Below are positions 42,819 through 51,791 of a stretch of DNA of 64,000 nt, in pieces. Origin of the DNA: Sandaracinaceae bacterium (lineage in GTDB: Bacteria > Myxococcota_A > Polyangia > Polyangiales > Houyiibacteriaceae); the NCBI GenBank assembly GCA_016706685.1, contig JADJJE010000057.1, positions 62,001 to 126,000 on the forward strand, read 5' to 3'. A program made the position numbers and the translations under genes. Position 1 is the first letter of the stretch; each line of letters begins with the position of its first letter. The notes under the pieces are model-generated. The model made no database searches. It was not told where the DNA came from and saw only the letters and a program-made list of their open reading frames with translations.

Positions 42819-44561
42819 ATGCCCTTGGTCCACTGGATTCGCGTCACGCGGACCTGCAACAACGTCTGCAGCTTCTGCTCCGAGTCCGCGGCACTGGACG
42901 GCGTCCCGGTCCCGCTGGAGGAGCTGGAAGCCGCGGTGGACGGCATCCTGGCCAAGCTGGGGCCGCATCTGGACGCCGTGGAGGTTCGCCTCTCGGGGGG
43001 CGAGCCCACGCTCAGCCCACACCTCCCGGCGATCATCGAGAGCGTGGCGCGACGTGGACTGTCGCCTGTGCTGGTCACCAACGGGCGCGCCATGGCCAAG
43101 CCCGGACGACTCTCGCACTTGGTCGATCGGGGTCTCGCTGCGGTGCGCATCTCGCTGCACGGTGCGACGCCCGCTACCCACGACGCGATGGTCGGAGTCC
43201 CTGGAGCGTTTCGTCAGACACTGACGGCGCTCGCGCTAGCGGCGACCGTCCCGGTGCGTAGGACTGTGTCCTTCGTGCTGACCAACGCCAACGTGGAAGA
43301 GCTTCCAGCGCTGTTCGACCTCATGAAGCGGTCAGCGTGCGAGGAACTCGAGATCCGCGACGTGCTTCCAACGGCGGACCGCGAGCGCCACGTGGCGCTG
43401 CGGGTCCCCGACGACACGGCGCGGCGCGCCCTCGAAGACGCCGCCGAACGCGCGCAACGTGCCAACGTCCACCTCCGCACCATCGGCTTCGAACGCACCG
43501 CCACGAACACCCGGCGCTCTGCGTTCGCGGTGGGCGCAAGATGGCCCAACGCATCCGCAGCGCCCGCCCCCCCGAGACCCCCCGCCCGCGTGGTGATTCT
43601 GGGGCCGAACGAGCCGGTGACGGCGGGCTCCACCATGACTCCAGTCGCCGAAGCGCTGGAGCAGCGAAGGATCCCGATTGCACGCATGTCGCGGAGTGGA
43701 CCCTTCGACCTCACCCAAGGAGACTTGGTGCTTTGCACGAGCTACGCGGACGCCACGGCCCTGTTCGAGCGCGAACCGGGTGCCGAGGCCTTCGACGTGA
43801 GGGTGATGGACTTCCACATGCTGGCCGACTTTGGAGCGTTCCGGACGCGCTGGATGCCTGATGCGCGTCAACGAGCCACCACGCGGTGGTGGCCGAGCGA
43901 GAGGCTCGCGATCATCTCCTGCTTTCCGGGGTACGCGGCTCTCTACGCTTGGTATGGCGTTCCCTCCGAGGCGCTCTTGCTGCACCCATACCTAGTGGAT
44001 CCGCGCTACTTCGAAGCTCGAACAGGTACCCCGAGTCAGCCCTATGCGTTCTCGGGGGGTCAGCACCTGCGTGACACCGAGACGCTGGCCATAGCCAGCG
44101 CGCTGCGACGCAGCCCCGAGACGCTGCCCATCCATCTCTACCACTACGGTCCGGCGGGACCGCCCGCGGCAGGTCTCGACTATCGCGGCGAGGCGGATTT
44201 TCGGTCCTTCTGTCAGGCGTTGGCGGGCAGCCGCTTCGTGGTCCTGCCGCTCTCGCGTGACCCCACCTGCGCGGCCGGAATCACCGTGGCCGCCATGGCG
44301 CTCGCAGCCGGGCGCGCGGTCGTGGCGTCCGCCACCCCAGCCATGCGCGATCACCTGGACGACGGCGTCAACGCCCTCTTGGTGGAGCCCGAAGACCCGC
44401 ACGCCCTGGCCCAGGCCATCGAGCGACTGGAGCGGGACCACGAGCTCCGGGCGAAGCTGGAGCAAGGCGCCCGCGAAGCGGCACGGATGTCCACGGCCGA
44501 GACCTTCGTGGACGTGCTGCTCGGACGCAGCCCCCCGGGTCTGCTATCACCCGCGCCATGA
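42819..44561 (+). CDS. Radical SAM protein fused to a glycosyltransferase-like domain
   Basis: A 580-residue two-domain protein. Residues about 1-250 are radical SAM: the CxxxCxxC cluster motif is Cys13, Cys17 and Cys20 (TRTCNNVCSFC), followed by VRLSGGEPTL (SAM-binding GGE) and VRISLHGATPATHDAMVG. I see no SPASM-type extra cluster. After a proline-rich linker, residues about 256-575 form a GT-B-like domain (RVVILGPNEPVTAGSTMT, GGQHLRDTETLAIASAL, LPLSRDPTCAAGITVAAMA, VVASATPAMRDHLDDGVNAL) related to the C-terminus of the preceding gene. The gene is 2 bases after its neighbour and overlaps gpmI by 4 bases. The joint function is unknown; modification of a sugar before or after transfer is one idea. 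Confidence 0.75.
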   Translation: MPLVHWIRVTRTCNNVCSFCSESAALDGVPVPLEELEAAVDGILAKLGPHLDAVEVRLSGGEPTLSPHLPAIIESVARRGLSPVLVTNGRAMAKPGRLSHLVDRGLAAVRISLHGATPATHDAMVGVPGAFRQTLTALALAATVPVRRTVSFVLTNANVEELPALFDLMKRSACEELEIRDVLPTADRERHVALRVPDDTARRALEDAAERAQRANVHLRTIGFERTATNTRRSAFAVGARWPNASAAPAPPRPPARVVILGPNEPVTAGSTMTPVAEALEQRRIPIARMSRSGPFDLTQGDLVLCTSYADATALFEREPGAEAFDVRVMDFHMLADFGAFRTRWMPDARQRATTRWWPSERLAIISCFPGYAALYAWYGVPSEALLLHPYLVDPRYFEARTGTPSQPYAFSGGQHLRDTETLAIASALRRSPETLPIHLYHYGPAGPPAAGLDYRGEADFRSFCQALAGSRFVVLPLSRDPTCAAGITVAAMALAAGRAVVASATPAMRDHLDDGVNALLVEPEDPHALAQAIERLERDHELRAKLEQGAREAARMSTAETFVDVLLGRSPPGLLSPAP

Positions 44562-46228
44562 CCGACTTCACCCTACAGCCCCATCCCCAGTTCGCCGGCG
44601 TGCCTGGCCCAGTCCTCACGGTCGTGATGGACGGGGTGGGCCTCGGACGGTCCGACGAGGGCAACGCGGTGCACCTGGCACACACCCCCGTGCTGGACGC
44701 GCTCGGCAAGGGGCCGTGGACCACCACCCTGCGCGCGCACGGCGTGAGCGTGGGCCTGCCCAGCGACGAGGACATGGGCAACAGCGAGGTGGGCCACAAC
44801 GCGCTCGGCGCGGGGCGCGTCTTCGACCAGGGCGCGAAGCGGGTGCAGCGGGCCATCGCCTCGGGCGAGATCTTCGAGGGCGCCGTGTGGCGCGAGCTGA
44901 CCGGCCGCGTGCGCGAGACCGGCGAGGCGCTGCACTTCATCGGGCTCTTGAGCGACGGCAACGTGCACAGCCACCAGGACCACCTGACGGCCATGCTGAA
45001 GCGCTGCCACGCCGAGGGCGTGAAGCAGGTGCGGGTGCACGTGCTGTTCGACGGCCGTGACGTGCCCGAGACCAGCGCGCTCGACTACCTGGACCCCCTC
45101 GAGGCGCTGCTGAGCGAGCTCTCGGCGCAGCCCGAGCGCGACTACCGCGTGGCCAGCGGCGGCGGTCGCATGACGGTGACCATGGACCGCTACGAGGCGG
45201 ACTGGGACATGGTGGCGCGGGGCTATCAGCTGCACGTGCTGGGCGAGGGGCGCGGCTTCCGCAGCGCGCGCGGGGCGTTGCTGAGCATGCGCGACGAGCA
45301 GCCGGGGATCACGGACCAGAACCTGCCCGGCTTCGTGGTGGTGGACGCGGATGGCGCGCCCGTGGGCCGCATGCGCGACGGCGCGGCCGTGGTGCTGTTC
45401 AACTTCCGCGGCGACCGGGCCATCGAGATCACGCGCGCCCTGACCGAGCCCACGTTCAGCGTGTTCCCGCGCGGGCCGCTGCCCGACCTGCTCTTCGCGG
45501 GCATGATGCAGTACGACGGCGACCTGCATCTGCCGGAGCGCTACCTGGTGGACCCGCCGGCCATCGATCGCACCCTCGGCGAGTACCTGGCGCGCAACCG
45601 AATCGCGCAGTTCGCGTGCAGCGAGACGCAGAAGTTCGGGCACGTGACCTACTTCTGGAACGGCAACCGCAGCGGCTACTTCGACGAGCAGTACGAGCAC
45701 TACGTGGAGGTGCCGAGCGACCGCCTGCCGTTCGAGCAGCGCCCGTGGATGAAGGCCGCCGAGATCACGGACGCCACGCTTCTCGCGCTCACCTCGGGCA
45801 AGCTGCGGGCGGGCCGCATCAACTACGCCAACGGCGACATGGTGGGGCACACCGGCCACCGCGACGCGGCCATCACCGCGGTGCAGGTGGTGGACCTGTG
45901 CCTCGCGCGGCTGCTGCCCGTCATTCGCAAGCTCGAGGGCGCGCTCATCATCACGGCCGACCACGGCAACGCCGACGAGATGTACGAGTTCGACAAGAAG
46001 AGCGGCACCTTCAAGACCAACGCCGCGGGCCAGCGCGCGGCCAAGACCAGCCACACCCTGAACCCCGTGCCCTGCCACGTGTACGCCCCCGTGCTCGAGC
46101 GCGTGAATGGCCTGCGCATGGCGGACGTCCACGCTGCCGGCCTCGCCAGCGTGGCGGCCACCAGCCTCTTCTTGCTCGGTCTCGAGCGCCCCGAGGGCTT
46201 CGAGCCTTCCCTCTTGACCATCGCTTGA
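44558..46228 (+). CDS. gpmI: Phosphoglycerate mutase, 2,3-bisphosphoglycerate-independent
   Basis: A 556-residue glycolytic enzyme interconverting 3- and 2-phosphoglycerate. Motifs: VVMDGVGLGRSDEGNAVH (metal-binding Asp), the phospho-serine loop DMGNSEVGHNALGAGR with Ser76, VHVLFDGRDVP, NFRGDRAIE, and ITADHGNADEMYE (metal-binding DHGN). Slightly longer than the usual 510-520 residues. Its ATG overlaps the stop of the radical SAM fusion, an odd neighbour for a housekeeping gene; coupling may simply give it a read-through promoter. Confidence 0.95.
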   Translation: MTDFTLQPHPQFAGVPGPVLTVVMDGVGLGRSDEGNAVHLAHTPVLDALGKGPWTTTLRAHGVSVGLPSDEDMGNSEVGHNALGAGRVFDQGAKRVQRAIASGEIFEGAVWRELTGRVRETGEALHFIGLLSDGNVHSHQDHLTAMLKRCHAEGVKQVRVHVLFDGRDVPETSALDYLDPLEALLSELSAQPERDYRVASGGGRMTVTMDRYEADWDMVARGYQLHVLGEGRGFRSARGALLSMRDEQPGITDQNLPGFVVVDADGAPVGRMRDGAAVVLFNFRGDRAIEITRALTEPTFSVFPRGPLPDLLFAGMMQYDGDLHLPERYLVDPPAIDRTLGEYLARNRIAQFACSETQKFGHVTYFWNGNRSGYFDEQYEHYVEVPSDRLPFEQRPWMKAAEITDATLLALTSGKLRAGRINYANGDMVGHTGHRDAAITAVQVVDLCLARLLPVIRKLEGALIITADHGNADEMYEFDKKSGTFKTNAAGQRAAKTSHTLNPVPCHVYAPVLERVNGLRMADVHAAGLASVAATSLFLLGLERPEGFEPSLLTIA

Positions 46229-46248
46229 TGGTATCGTGAGCCCGACTG

Positions 46249-46830
46249 ATGCCGACGCCCTCCCGCTCGCTGCTCTTCCTCACACTCTCCCTCGCCCTAC
46301 CGTGGCTCGCTGGCCCAACACCGGCCGCCGCCCAGGCGAGCCCCGGCCTCGCCGGATTCCGCTTTGGCTGGACGGCCGCGGAGGCACACGAGGCCTGTGA
46401 GCGCGAGGGGCACAGCTACAGCATCGAGCGCGTGAGCGGCTCGGTGGTGGAGCGTTGCTCCGCCCCGCTGACGGACATCGGCTTCCCGAGCGGGGCCGAG
46501 GTGGTGCTGAACTTCTGCGGCGACCACCTGTGCCGCATCGTCGTGATTGCCCAGCTGGAGGGCGACGCGGCCACGGCCACGGCCACGGCCACCCGCCAGC
46601 GCCTCGAGCGCAAGTACGGCGCCCCGGCCCAGACCGACGGCGAGGGCGTGGGCCTTCGCACCGTCACCTTCGAGCGCCAGGGCGAGGGCGCGAGCCCCGA
46701 CCAGACTGCGCGCATCACCCTCACCGCCAGCGCCGGCCGAGGCCGCCGCATGGTGTCGCTGGCCTACGTCAGCCGGCGCCAGCTCACCCCCGAGCAGCGG
46801 CGCGAGCTCGAGATCCTGGGCGGTCTCTGA
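46249..46830 (+). CDS. Secreted hypothetical protein
   Basis: A 193-residue exported protein with signal peptide (LLFLTLSLALPWLAGPTPAAAQA). The mature domain begins GLAGFRFGWTAAEAHEACER and holds four cysteines (AHEACE, VERCSA, LNFCGDHLCRI) likely to form disulfides. The pattern resembles small periplasmic domains with an early amphipathic helix. No family assigned. It starts 20 bases after gpmI and precedes a lipoprotein gene. Confidence 0.65.
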   Translation: MPTPSRSLLFLTLSLALPWLAGPTPAAAQASPGLAGFRFGWTAAEAHEACEREGHSYSIERVSGSVVERCSAPLTDIGFPSGAEVVLNFCGDHLCRIVVIAQLEGDAATATATATRQRLERKYGAPAQTDGEGVGLRTVTFERQGEGASPDQTARITLTASAGRGRRMVSLAYVSRRQLTPEQRRELEILGGL

Positions 46831-46873
46831 GAGGGATCTGGAAAAGAAGCCCCGAGTGGGCTACCAGGGAGGC

Positions 46874-47911
46874 ATGAGTTTGCGCTGGCTTATGGTGATG
46901 GGTGCGCTCGCCGCTCTGTCTGGCTGTAACCGTGGGGGAAGCCAAACGGCTGACACGACGAGCGGCCTCGGTGTGGCAGGCGCCGTCGCGGCGGATCTAC
47001 CGGGAGCCGTGCCACCCATGCTCTTGGCGGGGCCGGGCACTGGCCCAGCGCTCTACCTGGGCCCCAACGCGAACGACGCGCCGGTGGGCTATCTGTCGCC
47101 AGACGCTGCCTTCGAGGTCGCTGGCCCGCTGGGCGGGGAGCGCGTGGCGGTGCGCATCAACGGCGCCATGACGGTCGAGGGCCTGTACTTCACCACCAGC
47201 CGCTTGGCTGCGCGCGTGCTGCGCGGTGGCCGCGTGCGCGGCACCCCGGTGTCGGTGGGCGTGGGCAACCTGGTGCGCGTGCTGGGCCCCGACAGCGAAG
47301 AGCGCCGCACGCGCATCGCGGTCACGCCGCTGGTCGCGGATCCGCGCCTGCGCGACGGGCTCGGCACCTGGGAGGGCAGCTTCCCCGTGGTGGGCCTGGG
47401 CGCCGACACGAGCGCGGCCACGGAGTCGCTGCCCGAGGGCAGCACGCGCCGCCTGCCCGCCACCGAGGTGGGGCTCTACGAGGCACCTGGCGGGGCGCTG
47501 GTCTACACGCTTCCGGCCCTGAACCCGGGCCTGACGGTGGAGCTGGTGCGCGACGAGGGCCCCTGGCACGCCGTGCGCGTGGGCTCCGGCCCCTACCTGG
47601 TGGGCTTCGTTCAGGGTGATCTGGTGCCTGCGGCAGCCACCATCGTGCCCCCCTCCGGTGCGGGGCGCAGTGGTGCCGCATTGCCCCAGCGCATCTCCGA
47701 CGAGAATGCACACCCGCTCTTCCGCGTACCGGCCGGCACCGAGGTCATCTTCGAAGGGCGCGTCATCGCGCGCCTCAACCAGCCCGGCTGGGCACGCGAG
47801 CTGCGGCGCTACGCGGCCTACGAGCAGTCCGACGTGTTCATCGCGGTGGACGACAGCGTGGCCGTGCGCGGCCTGGTGCGGGTGAGCGCGCTCCAGCCCG
47901 CCACGCCGTGA
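46874..47911 (+). CDS. Lipoprotein with an SH3-like repeat region
   Basis: A 345-residue predicted lipoprotein (MGALAALSGCNRG, lipobox LSGC). Mature part beta-rich; residues about 190-255 (ATEVGLYEAPGGALVYTLPAL, GLTVELVRDEGPWHAVRVGS, LVGFVQGDLVPA) have the spacing of bacterial SH3 domains, which bind peptidoglycan or proteins. AGGGAGGC just before ATG 46874 supports the start. Its end overlaps the methyltransferase gene by 4 bases (GTGA). Confidence 0.65.
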   Translation: MSLRWLMVMGALAALSGCNRGGSQTADTTSGLGVAGAVAADLPGAVPPMLLAGPGTGPALYLGPNANDAPVGYLSPDAAFEVAGPLGGERVAVRINGAMTVEGLYFTTSRLAARVLRGGRVRGTPVSVGVGNLVRVLGPDSEERRTRIAVTPLVADPRLRDGLGTWEGSFPVVGLGADTSAATESLPEGSTRRLPATEVGLYEAPGGALVYTLPALNPGLTVELVRDEGPWHAVRVGSGPYLVGFVQGDLVPAAATIVPPSGAGRSGAALPQRISDENAHPLFRVPAGTEVIFEGRVIARLNQPGWARELRRYAAYEQSDVFIAVDDSVAVRGLVRVSALQPATP

Positions 47912-48720
47912 CCGAGCCGCAGCTGGGCCCACTCACGGACGACGCGCTCACGGGCGGCTACCGCGTCCTGCAGCGCAAGCAGGGCCACCGCTACTCCATC
48001 GACGACGTGCTGACCGCCCACGAGGCGTGTCGCGCGCGGCCAGACGCCACGCACTATGTGGACCTCGGCTGCGGGCTGGGCTCGGTGCTGCTGATGGTGG
48101 CCTACAAGCTGCCGGGCGCGCGCGTCGTGGGGGTAGAGGCGCAAGACGTGTCCTTCCAGCTGGCGCAACAGAACGTGGAGCGCAACGGCCAGGTGGACCG
48201 CATCACGGTGCAGCGGGGCGACCTGCGCGACTTACTGCAGCCCGAGCCGCGCGCGGCGCTGCTGCAGGCGCTCGGTCGCGGGGAGGGGCCGCAGCTCATC
48301 TCCGGCACGCCGCCCTACATGCCCGTGGGCACGTCCACGCCCTCGCCGGACGAGCAGCGCCGCTATGCGCGCGTGGAGCTGCGCGGCGGCGTGGAGGCCT
48401 ACTTGGCCGCCATAGGAGCGCTCCTGGCGCCCGGAGGCCGAGGGGTGGTCTGCTGCGACGCGCGCACCCCCGAGCGGGCGCTGCGCGGGGCGGCCGAGGC
48501 AGGCCTTTTGCCCCTTCGGCGGCTGGACGCGATCCCGCGGGAGGGCGCGGAGGCCCTCTTCAGTGTATGGACATGCGCGCGCCAGCAAGATGTCGCCGAC
48601 ACCGTGTGCGCAGAGGACCGCTTCGTCGCGCGTGATCGCGAGGGCCAGCGGACCCCCGCCTACCACGCCCTGCGCGCCTTCTTCGACCTGCCCCCGAGCT
48701 CCCACCATGCCCCCACGTGA
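47908..48720 (+). CDS. SAM-dependent methyltransferase, TrmN6-like
   Basis: A 270-residue class I methyltransferase. SAM motif VDLGCGLGSVLLMVAYKL and the acidic residue in VVGVEAQD are clear. Motif IV reads GTPPYMP rather than NPPY, one residue different from the DNA/RNA amino-methyltransferases it otherwise resembles (YRVLQRKQGHRYSIDDVL at the N-terminus is typical of the tRNA adenine-37 enzymes of the YfiC/TrmN6 group). The Asn-to-Thr change may alter target or activity. It overlaps the lipoprotein gene as GTGA and the next gene's start by 14 bases. Confidence 0.7.
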   Translation: MTEPQLGPLTDDALTGGYRVLQRKQGHRYSIDDVLTAHEACRARPDATHYVDLGCGLGSVLLMVAYKLPGARVVGVEAQDVSFQLAQQNVERNGQVDRITVQRGDLRDLLQPEPRAALLQALGRGEGPQLISGTPPYMPVGTSTPSPDEQRRYARVELRGGVEAYLAAIGALLAPGGRGVVCCDARTPERALRGAAEAGLLPLRRLDAIPREGAEALFSVWTCARQQDVADTVCAEDRFVARDREGQRTPAYHALRAFFDLPPSSHHAPT

Positions 48721-50050
48721 CCGCACTCCCCGCCCCAGCCGCCCGTCGGCCCCGCGCCCGAACGGCCCGAAGGGCCCGCGCTCACCGAGCCCGCGCAGCG
48801 CGGAGCCGCAGCGCACGCCGGTGGTGCGCAGCGCCCTCGCCAACGTGGGCGGCGCGGTCACCACGCGCGGCGACGCCACCCACGCGGCGGCCCTCGGCGA
48901 GGCCATGCAGGCGGCGGAGCACAGCCCGCCCGACGTGGCCACGCACGGCATGCACGCCTACCCCGCGCGCATGCACGCGGCCATCGCCACGCACGTCATA
49001 GAGCGCCTGACCAAGCCCGGCGCGCGCGTGGTGGACCCCTTCTGCGGCAGCGGCACCGTGTTGGTGGAGGCCATGACCCTCGGGCGGCGCAGCGCGGGCG
49101 TGGACCTCAACCCGCTGGCCATCCGCATCGCCGAGGTGAAGACCACACGCGTGGACGCCGTGCGCCGCGAGCGCTTGGCCGTGACCATCGAAGGGCTGGG
49201 CGAGCGCTCCGAAGAGCGCGTGCGCACGCGCACCCACACGCAGGCCCCGCTCACGCCCGAAGACGCCAAGTGGTACGAGGGCCACACGCTCAAGGAGCTT
49301 GCCGGCCTGCACGCCGAGATCGCGGCGCTCGAAAACGAAGACGACCGGCGCCTGTTGGAGATGCTCTTCAGCGCCATCGTGGTGAAGTTCAGCATCCAGC
49401 GCGCCGAGACCACCGAGCGCGTGGCCGAGCGGCGCATCCGCAAGGGCCTGCCCACCGAGTTCTTCGTGCGCCGCGGCATGGAGTGGCTGGACCGCTGGGT
49501 CGAGCTGGAGGCCCAGATCACGGAGCGCGCGCCCGCCGAGGTGTTCGCCCCCCGCCTGGTGCAGGGCGACGCCCGCAAGCTGCGCGACCACGTGGGCGCC
49601 GCGCCAGTGGACCTGGTGCTCTCGTCGCCTCCCTATGGCGGCACCTACGACTACGTGCACCACCACGTGCGGCGCTACCCGTGGCTGGGCATCGACCCCA
49701 CGCAGCTCGAGCGCAACGAGCTGGGCGCGCGGCGCGACCTGAACCAATCCCGCATGCACGGCCAGGACCCCGCCGACCTGTGGGACGATCAGGTGGTGGC
49801 CATGCTCAAGGGCATGCGCAAGGTGGTGCGTCCGGGCAGCCACATCGTGCTCTTGGTGGGCGACGGGCAGCTGGGCGACGAGCGCGTGGCCGCCGACCGG
49901 CAGCTCGAGGGCCTGGCCCCGCGCGCGCGCCTCGAGGTGGTGGCCGTGGCCTCGCAGCAGCGGCCGGACTGGACCGGCAAGGGCGTGCGCCGCGAACACC
50001 TGGTGCAGCTGGCGGTGGGCAAGAGCGACGCGGGCGACGGGAACGAGTAG
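48707..50050 (+). CDS. DNA (or RNA) amino-methyltransferase without a restriction partner
   Basis: A 447-residue methyltransferase. The first 70 residues are disordered and proline-rich. Motif I (VDPFCGSGTVLVEAMTLGR) precedes a long helical insert, then motif IV SSPPYGGTYDYVHHHVRRYP. The SPPY form is typical of N4-cytosine and TRM11-like N-methyltransferases. No restriction or specificity gene lies nearby, so it could be a solitary genome methylase or an RNA enzyme. ATG 48707 is taken, overlapping the preceding gene. Confidence 0.7.
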   Translation: MPPRDRTPRPSRPSAPRPNGPKGPRSPSPRSAEPQRTPVVRSALANVGGAVTTRGDATHAAALGEAMQAAEHSPPDVATHGMHAYPARMHAAIATHVIERLTKPGARVVDPFCGSGTVLVEAMTLGRRSAGVDLNPLAIRIAEVKTTRVDAVRRERLAVTIEGLGERSEERVRTRTHTQAPLTPEDAKWYEGHTLKELAGLHAEIAALENEDDRRLLEMLFSAIVVKFSIQRAETTERVAERRIRKGLPTEFFVRRGMEWLDRWVELEAQITERAPAEVFAPRLVQGDARKLRDHVGAAPVDLVLSSPPYGGTYDYVHHHVRRYPWLGIDPTQLERNELGARRDLNQSRMHGQDPADLWDDQVVAMLKGMRKVVRPGSHIVLLVGDGQLGDERVAADRQLEGLAPRARLEVVAVASQQRPDWTGKGVRREHLVQLAVGKSDAGDGNE

Positions 50051-50130
50051 CGGGCGAGGCGGAAGATCCGCCGATCGCGCGAGAGTCCTTGCTCTCCCGC
50101 GGATCGGTGCGGCGCCGCATGCTGTGGCTC

Positions 50131-50868
50131 ATGTCGCACGAGCACACGGACTCCCCGCACCAGCACCCCATGCACGGCTTCGGCGCCGACCGCGCCGCGC
50201 ACTACGACGCCCAGGCCTCCATCGCGCTCGCTGGCGCCGCGGCGCTCTACGAGCTGGGGGTCAGTGCGTTGACCGCGCAGCTCGATGGCCAAGACGCGGC
50301 ATCGCTGCTGTTCGTGGGCGTGGGCACGGGCGCGGAGCTGCTGCCCTACACGCGCTTCGACGTGCCCGGCTGGCGCTTCACGGGCGTGGACCCTTCGGAG
50401 GCGATGCTCGCGGTCGCTCGCCAGCGCCTCGAGACCGAGAGCCTGCTCGCGCGCACGCAGCTGCACGTGGGCGAGCTTCACACGCTGCCGGAGGGCCAGC
50501 CGTTCGACGGGGCGCAGATGATGGGCGTGCTGCACCACGTGGAAGGTCAGGAGGCGCGGTGCGGGCTGCTGCGCGAGGTGGCTCGCAGGCTGAAGCCCGG
50601 CGCGCCTCTGGTGGTGGGCTGTCGCGTGGGCATGGACCCCGTGCTGGTGGACGTGGAGCTGCGGCGGCAACGGGCCCTCGGTGCGCCCCGCGAGGACATC
50701 GAGCGTCGACGTCCGCTCTACGCGCAGATGAAGCCCGTGGAGTCGGACGCAGCCCTCGCCGCCATGCTGGCCCAGGCCGGGTTCGTGGCTCCCCGGGCGA
50801 TCTTTCTCTCGCTACAGTTCAAGGTGTTCCTCACGCGCTGGGATCCCGACTCGCTCGCGCAACCATGA
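50131..50868 (+). CDS. Class I SAM-dependent methyltransferase
   Basis: A 245-residue small-molecule-type methyltransferase. SAM-binding LLFVGVGTGAELLPYTRF and GVDPSEAMLAVARQRLET, and LHHVEGQEARCGLLREVARR, place it in the UbiE/ Methyltransf_11/25 group. The substrate is unknown. The start is uncertain among ATG 50131 (MSHEHTDSP), ATG 50119 and GTG 50107. It overlaps the AraC regulator gene by 4 bases (ATGA), so the regulator may control or respond to the same substrate. Confidence 0.75.
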   Translation: MSHEHTDSPHQHPMHGFGADRAAHYDAQASIALAGAAALYELGVSALTAQLDGQDAASLLFVGVGTGAELLPYTRFDVPGWRFTGVDPSEAMLAVARQRLETESLLARTQLHVGELHTLPEGQPFDGAQMMGVLHHVEGQEARCGLLREVARRLKPGAPLVVGCRVGMDPVLVDVELRRQRALGAPREDIERRRPLYAQMKPVESDAALAAMLAQAGFVAPRAIFLSLQFKVFLTRWDPDSLAQP

Positions 50869-51758
50869 CCAAGGCCAAAGCCCCGACTGCTACGCCCTCG
50901 TGCTCGCGCGAGGCTTTCGAGCGTCACCAGTCCCCCGTGTGGGTGCAGCGCTTCCGTGGGCACGAGCCCCACGCTGCCCAACCGGGGACCTTCGCCCATA
51001 CCTACGCGGTCATCGTCTTGATCACGCGCGGGCTCTCGCGCATCCGGCACACCGGCGATCTCGTGCTGCGCGCCGGAGACGTGCACCTCATTCCGCCGGG
51101 CGATGCCCATGGCGCCGCGCACTTCGACGACATGGAGGGCTGGGCGCTCGCGTTCCACCCCGAGGCCTTTCCGCAGGACGACACCAGCTGGGGCAGCCAC
51201 GCTGGGCTGAAGCTCGGCCCGCTCCTGCGCGTGCGCAGCGGGTGCCACCCAGTCCTCCGGCCGGACGCCACCCAGCGCCGGCGCCTCGAGGAGTGGATGC
51301 GCCTCCTCGAGCATGAGCTCGAGGAGGCGCAGCCCTCGCGGGACGACGCGGTGAGCGCCTTGCTCCGCCTGGTGCTGATCGAGCTCGTGCGCATGAGCAG
51401 CCCCGAGCCCGCCCCGGACCCCGCTGGCCAGGGCACCGCGCGCCAAGCGCTCACGTACATCGAGGCCAACGCGCTCGAGTCGCTCTCGCTCGCGCAAGTC
51501 GCCCAGGCCGTGGACCGCTCACCCACCCACGTGGCCAGCGTCATGCGCAAGGAGACGGGGCGCACGGTGGGCCAGTGGATCCTCGAATACCGCATGGCCG
51601 AAGCGCGGCGGCGGCTGCGGGGCACCGACGAGCGCGTGGAGGTCATCGCCGAGCGCGTGGGCTACGCGGACGTCACCCACTTCATCCGGCTGTTCCGGCG
51701 CACCCACGGGCTCACGCCGGCAGCGTGGCGACGGCAGGGCAGCCACGCCGCGTCGTGA
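50865..51758 (+). CDS. AraC-family transcriptional regulator with cupin domain
   Basis: A 297-residue regulator: N-terminal cupin sensor (about 20-165, GDLVLRAGDVHLIPPGDAHG and DDMEGWALAFHPEAF) and C-terminal AraC helix-turn-helix (about 190-290, LSLAQVAQAVDRSPTHVASV, then AERVGYADVTHFIRLFRRTHG). Ligand unknown; cupin-type AraC proteins typically sense small metabolites. It is coupled to the upstream methyltransferase gene. Confidence 0.85.
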   Translation: MTKAKAPTATPSCSREAFERHQSPVWVQRFRGHEPHAAQPGTFAHTYAVIVLITRGLSRIRHTGDLVLRAGDVHLIPPGDAHGAAHFDDMEGWALAFHPEAFPQDDTSWGSHAGLKLGPLLRVRSGCHPVLRPDATQRRRLEEWMRLLEHELEEAQPSRDDAVSALLRLVLIELVRMSSPEPAPDPAGQGTARQALTYIEANALESLSLAQVAQAVDRSPTHVASVMRKETGRTVGQWILEYRMAEARRRLRGTDERVEVIAERVGYADVTHFIRLFRRTHGLTPAAWRRQGSHAAS

Positions 51759-51791
51759 GTCCGACGTGGGCCTTGGTCACGGACGTGCGAG

